38,628 bases of DNA, taken from Candidatus Eiseniibacteriota bacterium (lineage in GTDB: Bacteria; Eisenbacteria; RBG-16-71-46; SZUA-252). Both the position numbers and the translations under genes were made by a program. Positions within the stretch are counted from its first letter, which is position 1. Each line of letters starts with the position of its first letter. The notes under the pieces are model-generated. The model ran no database searches and was not told the origin of the DNA. It was given only the letters and a program-made list of their open reading frames with translations. The stretch is from positions 1 to 38,628 of the forward strand of contig QJVW01000091.1 in the NCBI GenBank assembly GCA_003235575.1. The letters run 5' to 3'. Shown piece by piece: positions 32,141 to 38,628 of this stretch.

Positions 32141-32686
32141 ATGAAGCAACTGAGGACGTTGGCAGCATTGAGCGCGGTGACCCTCCTCATGGCCACGACG
32201 GCGTGGGCGGGTGGCGCGGCCTGTTCCGTGAAGGGTTCGGAGAGCGCCGCGGCGAAGGGTTGCACGTATTCCGGCTCGAAGATGGCGTCGGCGCACGGCC
32301 CAGACGGAGCGGGCTGCGTCATGAGCGACGGGAGCAGCGCCGAGGCGATGGCAGAGGCGTGCACCGTCGGCAAGAATCAGGCGATCTACTCCTTCGCGGT
32401 GCCGGGCGCCGAGTGCGACGGCTGCGCCCACAGCATTCAGTCGGCCCTCATGCGCCAGGACGGCGTCCACTGCGCCCACGTGGATCTGGAATCGCATGTC
32501 GCGTACGTTCTCGCCGACAAGAAGATGAACAAGAAGACGCTCTCCGGGGTCATCAAGACCGCGGGATTCAAGAACACCTATCGTGGCGAGGGAAAGAAGA
32601 TCCAAGCCGAATTCGCGAAGGCGATGAGCGGATCCCTTGCCAAGAACGGCATGGCCTGTTGCGCCAAGGGCAAGGAACGCATCTAA
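32141..32686 (+). CDS. Exported heavy-metal-associated (HMA) domain protein, Cys-rich
   Basis: 181 residues. Signal peptide about 1-24 (TLAALSAVTLLMATTAWAGG). An HMA-like ferredoxin fold covers about 85-150 with the metal-binding CxxC in GAECDGCAHSIQSAL and the usual GV..V.VDL...AYV..D pattern after it. Extra cysteines lie before it (AACSVKG, KGCTYSG, AGCVMSD) and a C-terminal CC pair near the end (MACCAKG), so the protein may hold several copper- or zinc-type ions in the periplasm. ATG 32141 is preceded by GGAAGGAGAG at good spacing. It lies 76 nt after the amidase gene and ends before a strong terminator. No metal transporter gene is next to it. Confidence 0.82.
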   Translation: MKQLRTLAALSAVTLLMATTAWAGGAACSVKGSESAAAKGCTYSGSKMASAHGPDGAGCVMSDGSSAEAMAEACTVGKNQAIYSFAVPGAECDGCAHSIQSALMRQDGVHCAHVDLESHVAYVLADKKMNKKTLSGVIKTAGFKNTYRGEGKKIQAEFAKAMSGSLAKNGMACCAKGKERI

Positions 32687-32710
32687 CACCGCCGCATCGC
32701 GCAAGCAAGA

Positions 32711-32747
32711 GGGGCCCCCGGCACGCGCCGCGGGGCCCTATTCTTTT
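32711..32747 (+). terminator. Rho-independent terminator after the HMA protein gene
   Basis: An 11-bp stem with one bulged C (32712-32722 with 32727-32738), followed by TATTCTTTT. It overlaps the last codon of the convergent GH3 gene and probably ends the degP-amidase-HMA transcripts. Confidence 0.75.
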
Positions 32748-34273
32748 GGTGCGGTCTTCCGCGCGGCGCGTCGGGTCGGCGCGTCGTCCGGGTGGGGCGC
32801 CGTGAGAAGGCGCGCCAGCGCCCGCCGGGAGGCGGGACCGTTGTCGAACGTCGCGATGAGGGTCCGCACCTCGGACCAATTGTCGCAGGCGTGGGGGTTG
32901 CGCGTCGCCACGGTCACCGTCTCAGGGAATCGCCGCAGCCACGCGAGCGCGGTCTCGGCGGCATCGGGGGAAACGGCGCCTTGCGTCGCGACCATGAGAA
33001 CCGCGCTTCCCGCGATGCGCGTCGGCCACGCCTCGGGATTGGCGGACTGCTCGAAGGCCTCGACCCCCGCCGATCGCAGGAGCGTCACCAGCGGCGTTTT
33101 TCCTTCGGTGCGATCGATCTCCAGCACATCGACCGGAGAACGGAGCGGCAACCCGCCCGCGCCCTGGCGAAGCAGGCGAATCGCGCCCTCGGAAATCCGG
33201 GTCAGTTCCTCCGCCGGGATGCATTGCCGGGCGCTCTGTTCGGCCTCGGCCGACCACCGCGCGGGCCGCGCCGCGCCGCCGGCCCGCAGACGGGCCAGAC
33301 GTCCCAACGACGCCTCGATCCGGTTCGGCGTGAGTCGTCCGGAGCGAAGCGCGTCGCGCAACGCGGACTGGGCCTCCTCCGGGCCCGGCGCCAGCTTGGA
33401 ATAGAGGAGGAGATCGACGCCCGCTTCGATCGCCCGGACGGCGACATCGCCGTAGGAGCCGAGCAGCGTCGCGCCCGCCATCTCCAGCGCGTCCGTCACG
33501 ATCACGCCCGTGAACCCCAACCGCTCGCGAAGCAGTCCCGTCACGATCGCCGGCGAGACCATGGCCGTGCGCGCGGGGTCCGGGTCCAGCGCCGGCACGA
33601 GCAGATGGCCGGTCATCACCATGGGCACCCCCGCCTGGATCGCGCCCTCGAAGGGCTTCAGATCACGTCGGGCCAGCGTCCGCTCGTCGACGGTGATGCG
33701 AGGCAGGGCGACGTGCGAGTCGAGCGACGTGTCCCCATGACCGGGGAAGTGTTTCGCGACCGGGAGCACGCCGACGGACTGAAATCCTTCGATCGCCGCG
33801 CGCACGCACGCCGTCACCTGCGATGGCGTGGTTCCGTAGGAGCGGACGCCGATGACCGGATTGGACGGGTCGGAGTGGATGTCGGCGCACGGCGCGAAGT
33901 CGAGGTTGAAGCCCAGCGCGAGGAGGCGCCGCGCGGTTCTCGCGGCCAGGTCCCGCACCAGCGGCGGCCCGCCCGATGCGGCCACGGCGCGGGCCGACGG
34001 TGGCGTCTCCCAGACGTGGGCGAGGCGGGAGACGGGCCCACCTTCCTCGTCGACGGCCAGCAACGCCGGCATTTCCGGCGTGCCGAGGAGCGCATGGAGC
34101 GCCCTCGTGAGGTGCGCCGCCTCCTCGGCGCCGCGGAAGTTTTCGGAGAAGAGGATGGCCCCCGCGGGCCGAAGGCGGCGGAGGACCGCCTCGGTCTCGC
34201 CGTCGAGATTCGTGCCGGGAACGCCGACGATCATCAATTCGCCGATTCGTTCGATCGCTTCGTCTACGGTCAC
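32738..34273 (-). CDS. Glycoside hydrolase family 3, NagZ-like beta-N-acetylhexosaminidase
   Basis: 511 residues. The (beta/alpha)8 domain (about 1-330) carries the NagZ signature KHFPGHGDTSLDSH with the catalytic His loop, LLAVDEEGGPVSRL, LGFNLDFAPCADI and the nucleophile Asp in GVIVTDALEMAG. A second domain (about 340-510) makes it longer than E. coli NagZ and more like two-domain NagZ proteins of Gram-positives. It would remove GlcNAc from muropeptides. No signal peptide, so probably cytosolic peptidoglycan recycling. GTG 34273 overlaps the rsgA stop (GTGA) and has GAGGAGG at 11-nt spacing; a longer upstream frame is a shadow of rsgA. Confidence 0.88.
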   Translation of the reverse strand: MTVDEAIERIGELMIVGVPGTNLDGETEAVLRRLRPAGAILFSENFRGAEEAAHLTRALHALLGTPEMPALLAVDEEGGPVSRLAHVWETPPSARAVAASGGPPLVRDLAARTARRLLALGFNLDFAPCADIHSDPSNPVIGVRSYGTTPSQVTACVRAAIEGFQSVGVLPVAKHFPGHGDTSLDSHVALPRITVDERTLARRDLKPFEGAIQAGVPMVMTGHLLVPALDPDPARTAMVSPAIVTGLLRERLGFTGVIVTDALEMAGATLLGSYGDVAVRAIEAGVDLLLYSKLAPGPEEAQSALRDALRSGRLTPNRIEASLGRLARLRAGGAARPARWSAEAEQSARQCIPAEELTRISEGAIRLLRQGAGGLPLRSPVDVLEIDRTEGKTPLVTLLRSAGVEAFEQSANPEAWPTRIAGSAVLMVATQGAVSPDAAETALAWLRRFPETVTVATRNPHACDNWSEVRTLIATFDNGPASRRALARLLTAPHPDDAPTRRAARKTAPKE

Positions 34274-35184
34274 AGGACGTCCGCCTCCTCGAGCAATTTG
34301 CGATAGCGCATGTAGACCACGTTCGGCACCGTGCCCCGCTTCAGTCCCTCGAGCACCGTGCACCCCGGCTCCATCCGGTGCGTGCACTCCCGAAACCGGC
34401 AGGGGGGCGACTCGGCGATCTCCCGAAACACCGACGCCACCTCCGAGGCATGCGTCTCGCCCAGGACGACGCTTCGCACGCCCGCGGTGTCGACGAGATA
34501 GCCCCCCTCGGGGAGCGGGTAGAGGCGCGCGCCCGAGGTCGTATGCCGCCCTTTTCCCGATTTCTCGCTCAGCGCGCCCGTCGCGGCCTCGATGTCCGGT
34601 AGAAGCCGTCGCAGGATCGAGGATTTGCCGACCCCCGAATGTCCCACGAGCACGGTGACCTTCCCCACGAGGTGCTCTCGCAGAACGTCGAGCCCGAATC
34701 CCGTCGCGGCGCTGACGCGAATCATCACCAGGGGGATGCAGGCGTCGGCGACGGCGCGCGCGGCCTCCTCCTCCGTTCCCAGGTCCGCCTTGTTCAGCGC
34801 CAGCATCGGCGCGAGGCCACCCCGTCGCGCCAGAAGCGACCATCGATCCACGAGGCCGGGCCGAAACGGCGGCTCACGCAGCGAGGCCACGATGAGCGCC
34901 TGGTCGGCGTTCGACGCGATGATCTGGGTGCGGGCCGCCTCGCCCCGGCCGCCGGCGCACCGCTCGAGCCACGTGACGCGCGGTTCCACGCCCAGAATCC
35001 GCCACGAGCCGGTGTCGGACCGCTCCACATCGACGCGGTCCCCGACCGCCAGCGTGCTCGCGCGCCGGTCCTTCGAGTCGGCCTTGAGCCTTCCAGAGAG
35101 GATCGCTTCGTGCAGAGTCGTGCCGTCCCAGAGAAGCGCGGACCGCCCCAGGACTTGGGCCACGATGAAACGGGGATTTGTCAC
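34270..35184 (-). CDS. rsgA: Ribosome small-subunit-dependent GTPase RsgA
   Basis: 304 residues from GTG 35184. OB-like N-terminal domain, then the circularly permuted GTPase order: G4 NKADL, G1 GHSGVGKSS, G3 DTAGV, and a C-terminal zinc knuckle C-x4-C-x-H-x5-C (CRFRECTHRMEPGC). RsgA helps mature the 30S subunit. The frame is open to 35328, but GTG 35184 (VTNPRFIV) is chosen because a promoter with TATCGT at 35194-35199 lies 9 nt upstream and would give a leader of about 3 nt; ATG 35247 would be upstream of the promoter. The stop overlaps the GH3 start, so both form an operon. Confidence 0.93.
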   Translation of the reverse strand: MTNPRFIVAQVLGRSALLWDGTTLHEAILSGRLKADSKDRRASTLAVGDRVDVERSDTGSWRILGVEPRVTWLERCAGGRGEAARTQIIASNADQALIVASLREPPFRPGLVDRWSLLARRGGLAPMLALNKADLGTEEEAARAVADACIPLVMIRVSAATGFGLDVLREHLVGKVTVLVGHSGVGKSSILRRLLPDIEAATGALSEKSGKGRHTTSGARLYPLPEGGYLVDTAGVRSVVLGETHASEVASVFREIAESPPCRFRECTHRMEPGCTVLEGLKRGTVPNVVYMRYRKLLEEADVL

Positions 35185-35193
35185 TCGTGCGGC

Positions 35194-35222
35194 ACGATAG
35201 CCCAGCCCCAGGCGGGCGGCAA
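35194..35222 (-). promoter_or_regulatory. Promoter of rsgA-GH3
   Basis: Minus strand: TTGCCG (35217-35222), 17 nt, TATCGT (35194-35199). Nine bases separate the -10 box from GTG 35184. Confidence 0.5.
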
Positions 35223-35280
35223 GCAATCCCGGAGACGGCGGTCGCATCGCGCGTGGTCCCGGAGGATCATGCCGACGCAG

Positions 35281-35309
35281 TTGCACGGCGCGTCCGAGGT
35301 CCGTACACT
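35281..35309 (+). promoter_or_regulatory. Promoter giving a leaderless zinc-ribbon TPR mRNA
   Basis: TTGCAC (35281-35286), 17 nt, TACACT (35304-35309). Seven bases, all C, separate the -10 box from ATG 35317, so transcription should begin at or next to the A of ATG. Confidence 0.6.
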
Positions 35310-35316
35310 CCCCCCC

Positions 35317-36117
35317 ATGACTCCACACAATACGTTTTCATGCCCCCGATGCGGGGAACGGCTACCGGCAGGATTGACGCGGTGCGATGCGTGCGGCGCC
35401 TACATCGTCGCGAGCGACGGCGGGGGCGGCGGATCGCAACCGAATCGGACATCGAAGAAGGGCGGCGGTCCCCGTCGCCACGACAACGCCCCTCGCGGCG
35501 GGCGTCACGCCCCCGCGGGAGGGATGCCGCCTTGGGCGTTCCTCCTCGTCGGCCTCATCGTGGGCGGCGCGGTCGGCTACTCGCTGCACGCGGCGGTATC
35601 CCCGCGGGACGACGGCGGAATGCCCCGAGGCCCGGCGGACGTCATGGCCGGCGCGGGCGCCAACGCCGGCGGCGGGATGCCGTCGAACCAGATGCTCCCC
35701 GAAGTCATCGAAGCGATGGCGCGGTACCGCAACGTCCTGGCGGAGGACCCCGGCAACGTCGAGGCGAACATCGGGATCGGGAACATGATGTTCGACTCGA
35801 ACAAGTGGGACAAGGCGATCGAGCACTACACGAAGGCGCTGGAGGGCGATCCGACGAACGCCGACGTGCGCGTGGACCGCGCGATCGCCTACCACACGTT
35901 GGGGGACAACAAGACCGCGCTCGAGGAGATGAAGCGCGTCACGCGGGAGAAGCCCGAGCACCAGAACGCGTGGCTCAACCTCGGCGTCGTGGCGGGCGCC
36001 CTCGGCGATCGCAAGACCAACATCGAGGCGTGGGAACAGTATTTGAAGCTGGCTCCCAACGGCCCCCACTCCGAAGCCATCCGCAAGGAGCTGGCCTCCG
36101 TGCGCTCGGGAGCCTAG
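35317..36117 (+). CDS. Zinc-ribbon, single-TM, TPR-repeat membrane protein
   Basis: 266 residues. A zinc ribbon opens the protein (CPRCGE at 9-14 and CDACGA at 23-28). A Gly/Arg-rich linker follows, then one transmembrane helix (about 75-95, WAFLLVGLIVGGAVGYSLHA), and from about 128 to 255 at least three TPR units (ARYRNVLAEDPGNVEANIGI, AIEHYTKALEGDPTNADVRV, ALEEMKRVTREKPEHQNAWL). The ribbon is likely cytoplasmic and the TPRs periplasmic. There is no Shine-Dalgarno sequence; seven C residues precede ATG and the promoter predicts a leaderless mRNA. The function is unknown; such proteins often scaffold envelope complexes. Confidence 0.8.
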   Translation: MTPHNTFSCPRCGERLPAGLTRCDACGAYIVASDGGGGGSQPNRTSKKGGGPRRHDNAPRGGRHAPAGGMPPWAFLLVGLIVGGAVGYSLHAAVSPRDDGGMPRGPADVMAGAGANAGGGMPSNQMLPEVIEAMARYRNVLAEDPGNVEANIGIGNMMFDSNKWDKAIEHYTKALEGDPTNADVRVDRAIAYHTLGDNKTALEEMKRVTREKPEHQNAWLNLGVVAGALGDRKTNIEAWEQYLKLAPNGPHSEAIRKELASVRSGA

Positions 36118-36133
36118 CGGCCCGTTCCGCGGG

Positions 36134-36814
36134 CTACCCGATCGTTTCGCGGAGCGGCGCCAGCGCGGCGACCAGCGCCCTGCACCCGGCCGAGGCGGCC
36201 TCCCGCGCCGCGCGCCGGAGCGTCGCTTCGTCGTCGATGTCGTACCAAGGCGGCAGGGTCGCGATCGATCGTCCCCGCGCTTTCGCCCGCGCGACGGCCA
36301 CCCGGGCCACCTCGCCCGTGCCCCACGGCGTTTCCCGAAAGAGATCCCCCGCGTCGACCGAGAGCCCGATCAGGTAGTAGCCTCCGTCCTCGGCGGGGCC
36401 GATCACCATGTCGTGCGCGCGGAGGGCGTCGAACGCCTCCGCCAGGCGCGCCGGATCGAGCGTGGGGCTGTCGGCGCCGATGGCCACGATGCGTCCCGCG
36501 CCCTCGGCGCGGAGCCGCGCGAACGCGCCCTCCAGCCGCATCCCGAGATCCCCGTCACCCTGGGGAAGAATGCGCACCACGTCGGCCTCCGCCCGCTGTC
36601 GCAGCGCCTCGTCGGCTTCGCCGTCCAGAAAGAGGGTCCACGCGGCGCCGACGGCCGCGGGGCCGCGTCGCAGGGTATCGAGAAGGCAGGCGCGCGCGAC
36701 CGAGGCCGCCTCGTCGGGCGTGAGCGGGGGCACCAGCCTCGTCTTCACCAGGCCGGCGACCGGCGCCTTGGCGAGGATCGCGCCCGCGGCCATGTCGCGC
36801 GACGGCGCGCTCAT
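36134..36814 (-). CDS. DUF2064 / TIGR04282-type glycosyltransferase-like protein
   Basis: 226 residues with a nucleotide-diphospho-sugar transferase-like fold: N-terminal AAGAILAKAPVAGLVKTRLVPPL (binding loop), an IGADSPTL segment (metal/nucleotide site), IGPAEDGGYYLIGL, and WGTGEVARV near the C-terminus. These match the DUF2064/TIGR04282 family. In some bacteria members sit in arsenosugar gene sets; nothing else from such a pathway is present here, so the substrate is unknown. ATG 36814 overlaps the stop of the glycosylase gene (ATGA), making it the second gene of a two-gene operon. Cytosolic. Confidence 0.82.
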   Translation of the reverse strand: MSAPSRDMAAGAILAKAPVAGLVKTRLVPPLTPDEAASVARACLLDTLRRGPAAVGAAWTLFLDGEADEALRQRAEADVVRILPQGDGDLGMRLEGAFARLRAEGAGRIVAIGADSPTLDPARLAEAFDALRAHDMVIGPAEDGGYYLIGLSVDAGDLFRETPWGTGEVARVAVARAKARGRSIATLPPWYDIDDEATLRRAAREAASAGCRALVAALAPLRETIG

Positions 36815-37704
36815 GCGGACCGCCGGCGTCGCTCGCGTCCGACCGGGCGGGCCGCCGCGAGCGCCGGGAGCGGTCCTCCCGTCCGCCGCAGGTGGAAGAG
36901 AATCTGCTGCAGGTATCCCCGTCCCGGTCCCAGCCGCAACGACCAGCGCTCCAGATCCTCATCCCGCGCGCGGGTGCTCGCGGTCAGTTCCATCGTCGCG
37001 CGGCGGATCCACCGGTCGACGGGATAGGTGTCGAGCCGGTCCAATCCGAAGAGCAAGACGCAGTCGGCGATCTTGGGCCCGACGCCGGGCAGCGTGCGAA
37101 GCGTCGTGCGCGCCTCCTCGATGGGTGCGCGTCGGAGCGCTTCCCACGACCAGTCGCGCGCCGCCACGCGCCGCGCCGCCCCCAGCACGTACGGGGCGCG
37201 AAATCCGATACCGAGCGCGCGCAGATCGCGCTCCTCCGCTCCGGCGAGCGCCGATGGCGAGGGAAAGGCGCGGCGGTCGGTTCCGCGGACGGGATCCCCC
37301 CACGCGGCCGCCATCCCTTCCACGCCTCCCGAAATCTTCCTCACGTTCGACGCGGCGGAGCAGAGAAACGAAGCGAGCGTTTCCCACGGCTCCTGGCGCA
37401 GGAGGCGCAGTCCGAGAAGCGCGGCGAACCCGGGCAACGCCCGCAGCTCCTCCGCCTGAGCCAGAAAGCGCTCGGGCGGCTGGTCCAGGCGGAAATAGCG
37501 GTGCACCACCTCCGCCCCCGGGTCCGCACCGTCGACGTCGACCACCAGACCGCGCGCATCGGTGGATGCCCGCCACAGCGCGCCGCCGACCACGCCGGAC
37601 CACGCGCCTTCCTCCAGCCTCCAGCGAAACGCCTGGCCGCAGGTGAACGTGAGCGAAAGGTCCAGCGGTCCCTCGACAGGGAATCGGTGTCGCGTGCGTG
37701 GCAT
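36811..37704 (-). CDS. 8-oxoguanine DNA glycosylase, OGG1 type
   Basis: 297 residues. OGG-type N-terminal domain (LSLTFTCGQAFRWR at about 16-29, a typical OGG_N segment), then the HhH-GPD domain with the hairpin LPGVGPKIADCV, catalytic Lys211 and catalytic Asp230 in TYPVDRWIRR. The 19-residue spacing equals that of Lys249 and Asp268 in human OGG1. The enzyme excises 8-oxoguanine opposite C and nicks the strand by beta-elimination. AlkA-like activity is less likely given the catalytic lysine. The frame extends upstream, but ATG 37704 (MPRTRHRFP) gives the expected length. No Shine-Dalgarno sequence; a weak promoter lies close upstream. Overlaps the DUF2064 gene. Confidence 0.9.
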   Translation of the reverse strand: MPRTRHRFPVEGPLDLSLTFTCGQAFRWRLEEGAWSGVVGGALWRASTDARGLVVDVDGADPGAEVVHRYFRLDQPPERFLAQAEELRALPGFAALLGLRLLRQEPWETLASFLCSAASNVRKISGGVEGMAAAWGDPVRGTDRRAFPSPSALAGAEERDLRALGIGFRAPYVLGAARRVAARDWSWEALRRAPIEEARTTLRTLPGVGPKIADCVLLFGLDRLDTYPVDRWIRRATMELTASTRARDEDLERWSLRLGPGRGYLQQILFHLRRTGGPLPALAAARPVGRERRRRSA

Positions 37705-37710
37705 CGCCCA

Positions 37711-37740
37711 AGCGTCGCGGTGCGTCCCCCCGCGCGTCAA
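37711..37740 (-). promoter_or_regulatory. Weak candidate promoter of the glycosylase gene
   Basis: Minus strand: TTGACG (37735-37740), 18 nt, GACGCT (37711-37716), 6 nt before ATG 37704. The -35 box is good, the -10 box poor; the spacing matches the other near-leaderless genes here. Confidence 0.3.
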
Positions 37741-37767
37741 GCGCTTCGCGGCGAGCGGGCTCCGGCG

Positions 37768-37797
37768 TTGACCCCTCATTCCGTCGCGTGGGACACT
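37768..37797 (+). promoter_or_regulatory. Candidate promoter of the exported-protein/ybbR operon
   Basis: TTGACC (37768-37773), 18 nt, GACACT (37792-37797). It would give a leader of about 70 nt. The -10 match is only moderate. Confidence 0.4.
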
Positions 37798-37873
37798 GAC
37801 GGCAGCAGCGACGCTCGCGCGCGGCGCCCTCGCCGCCGCGATCCGCCTTGTCCGCCAGGAGCTTCGAGGATCC

Positions 37874-38491
37874 ATGAATCCGAGTGCGTGCCGAACATCG
37901 CCCCCTGCGGGACGCTTCACGACGCCGCGCGCGCGCGCCGTGCTCCCGGCGCTCCTCGTCGCCGTCCTCGGCGCGCTCGCGGTGTCCGCATGGCCGGCCG
38001 CGGGCCGCGCCGCCAGCGTGACGGGGAAGGCCAGCGTGCATCTCGTCCGGTTTCTGGACGAGGTCTCGGAGACCGACCGCGCTCGTTTCGGACCGCTCCA
38101 CGACGTGCGCCTTCGGCTCGAGCGCGGGTTCGTGGTCGTGGTGCGGCGGGGCGGCGATTTCGCGGCGATCCTTCCCATCGAGGCGCGTCCGGGCTCGCCC
38201 GACTCGCTTCAGTACTTCTGGTACCTGGAGCGCGGACCGTTTCTGTGGGTCATTCCCGGCGGTCGGGACCGGGGCGTGCGGGTCGTGCCCGACGGCGGCG
38301 ACGTACGCTTCGGCGATTTCCAACTCCGCTGGGGCCGGGGCGACGACCTGGGATGGATCTACTTTCCGGACGTACCCGAGAATCGCGGGGTCACGTTTTC
38401 CGTGGTGAGCGGCAAATCGGTCGACAGCGTCGATCCGCGCGACACGCGATACTGGATCGAGCTGGGCGGCCGCAACGGTGGAGGCTTCTAG
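37874..38491 (+). CDS. Exported protein of unknown function
   Basis: 205 residues. Basic N-terminus, then a signal peptide core (AVLPALLVAVLGALAVSAWPAAGRAA, cleavage near residue 47). The mature part is beta-rich with many aromatic residues (LQYFWYLERGPFLWVIPGG, GRGDDLGWIYFPD) and alternating hydrophobic strands; no cysteine is left after the signal. I do not recognise a family. ATG 37874 has GAGG 4 nt upstream and AGGAG further up. Six bases separate its stop from the YbbR-domain gene, so the two are probably one operon. Confidence 0.65.
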   Translation: MNPSACRTSPPAGRFTTPRARAVLPALLVAVLGALAVSAWPAAGRAASVTGKASVHLVRFLDEVSETDRARFGPLHDVRLRLERGFVVVVRRGGDFAAILPIEARPGSPDSLQYFWYLERGPFLWVIPGGRDRGVRVVPDGGDVRFGDFQLRWGRGDDLGWIYFPDVPENRGVTFSVVSGKSVDSVDPRDTRYWIELGGRNGGGF

Positions 38492-38497
38492 ATCATC

Positions 38498-38628
38498 ATG
38501 TCGATCGGCGGCGCCCTCGTCGAGTGGCTGCGAAGCCTCTTCTTCGACAACGTCGGTCTCAAGCTCGCGTCCTTCGTGCTGGCGCTCCTCCTCTACGCGC
38601 ACGTCGTCACCGAACAGCCGAAGCAGGA
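38498..38628 (+). CDS. YbbR-domain (CdaR-like) protein, N-terminal part (3' end outside window)
   Basis: Only 43 codons are visible. The N-terminus MSIGGALVEWLRSLFFDN leads into a hydrophobic helix (VGLKLASFVLALLLYAHVV) ending in TEQP, the standard start of YbbR/CdaR proteins: a membrane anchor before periplasmic or extracellular YbbR repeats. In many bacteria ybbR follows cdaA, a diadenylate cyclase gene, whose product it regulates. Here the gene before it encodes an unrelated exported protein. ATG 38498 has GGAGG about 14 nt upstream, a long spacing. The call rests on the anchor region only. Confidence 0.65.
   Translation, partial: MSIGGALVEWLRSLFFDNVGLKLASFVLALLLYAHVVTEQPKQ

Overview
The window is GC-rich, densely packed bacterial chromosome with very short intergenic gaps and many 4-nt stop/start overlaps. 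Several features point to a Gram-negative of the FCB superphylum, perhaps a Candidatus Eisenbacteria-like lineage: an outer-membrane PorV/PorQ-family barrel, a secreted M6 protease with a type IX-like/FlgD-like C-terminal domain, an Omp85-like barrel, an LpxH-like lipid A enzyme, and TolB-like/TPR protein kinases. The taxonomic placement is inference. No phage, IS element, CRISPR array or other mobile DNA was seen.

Layout, left to right. (1) The 3' part of an M1 aminopeptidase, an initiator tRNA on the minus strand with its own promoter and terminator, and a soluble Ser/Thr kinase fused to a TolB-like domain and TPRs. (2) An ArsR-type regulator coupled to a double SRPBCC protein; convergent to it, eno-ftsB. 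(3) An ECF sigma / zinc anti-sigma / bactofilin-like membrane protein operon, preceded by a small leader ORF that ends exactly at the sigma start codon. Its promoter stands back to back with that of eno. (4) A minus-strand operon: rlmN, an NtrY-like kinase, an NtrC/NtrX-like regulator, an Omp85-like barrel and a DUF4390 protein. (5) A Ppx/GppA phosphatase whose conserved N-terminus runs past its first canonical start codon, a small exported protein, and a 1046-aa TPR-GAF-AAA+-Fis sigma-54 activator. (6) About 610 bp without protein genes, holding two sigma-54 (-24/-12) promoters, candidate activator-binding repeats and a strongly folded RNA ending in T7. (7) An exported-protein cluster behind the second sigma-54 promoter: FN3 lipoprotein, DUF4384 protein, M6 protease, PorV-family barrel. 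(8) Envelope and housekeeping genes: lpxH-like phosphatase, coiled-coil protein, DegP/HtrA protease, AMIN-type amidase, heavy-metal-associated protein, GH3/NagZ-like hydrolase, rsgA, a zinc-ribbon TPR membrane protein, an OGG1-type glycosylase with a DUF2064 protein, an exported unknown, and the start of a YbbR-domain gene.

Two themes stand out. First, the 21.0-21.6 kb region looks like a sigma-54 control hub: an activator gene followed by two GG-N10-GC promoters, one in front of a structured non-coding RNA and one in front of an envelope operon. Second, several genes lack a Shine-Dalgarno sequence and have a sigma-70-like promoter whose -10 box lies only 6-10 nt before the start codon. This predicts leaderless or near-leaderless mRNAs (M6 protease, zinc-ribbon TPR gene, rlmN, eno, lpxH, rsgA and perhaps the glycosylase). 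These -35/-10 positions also correct several start codons.
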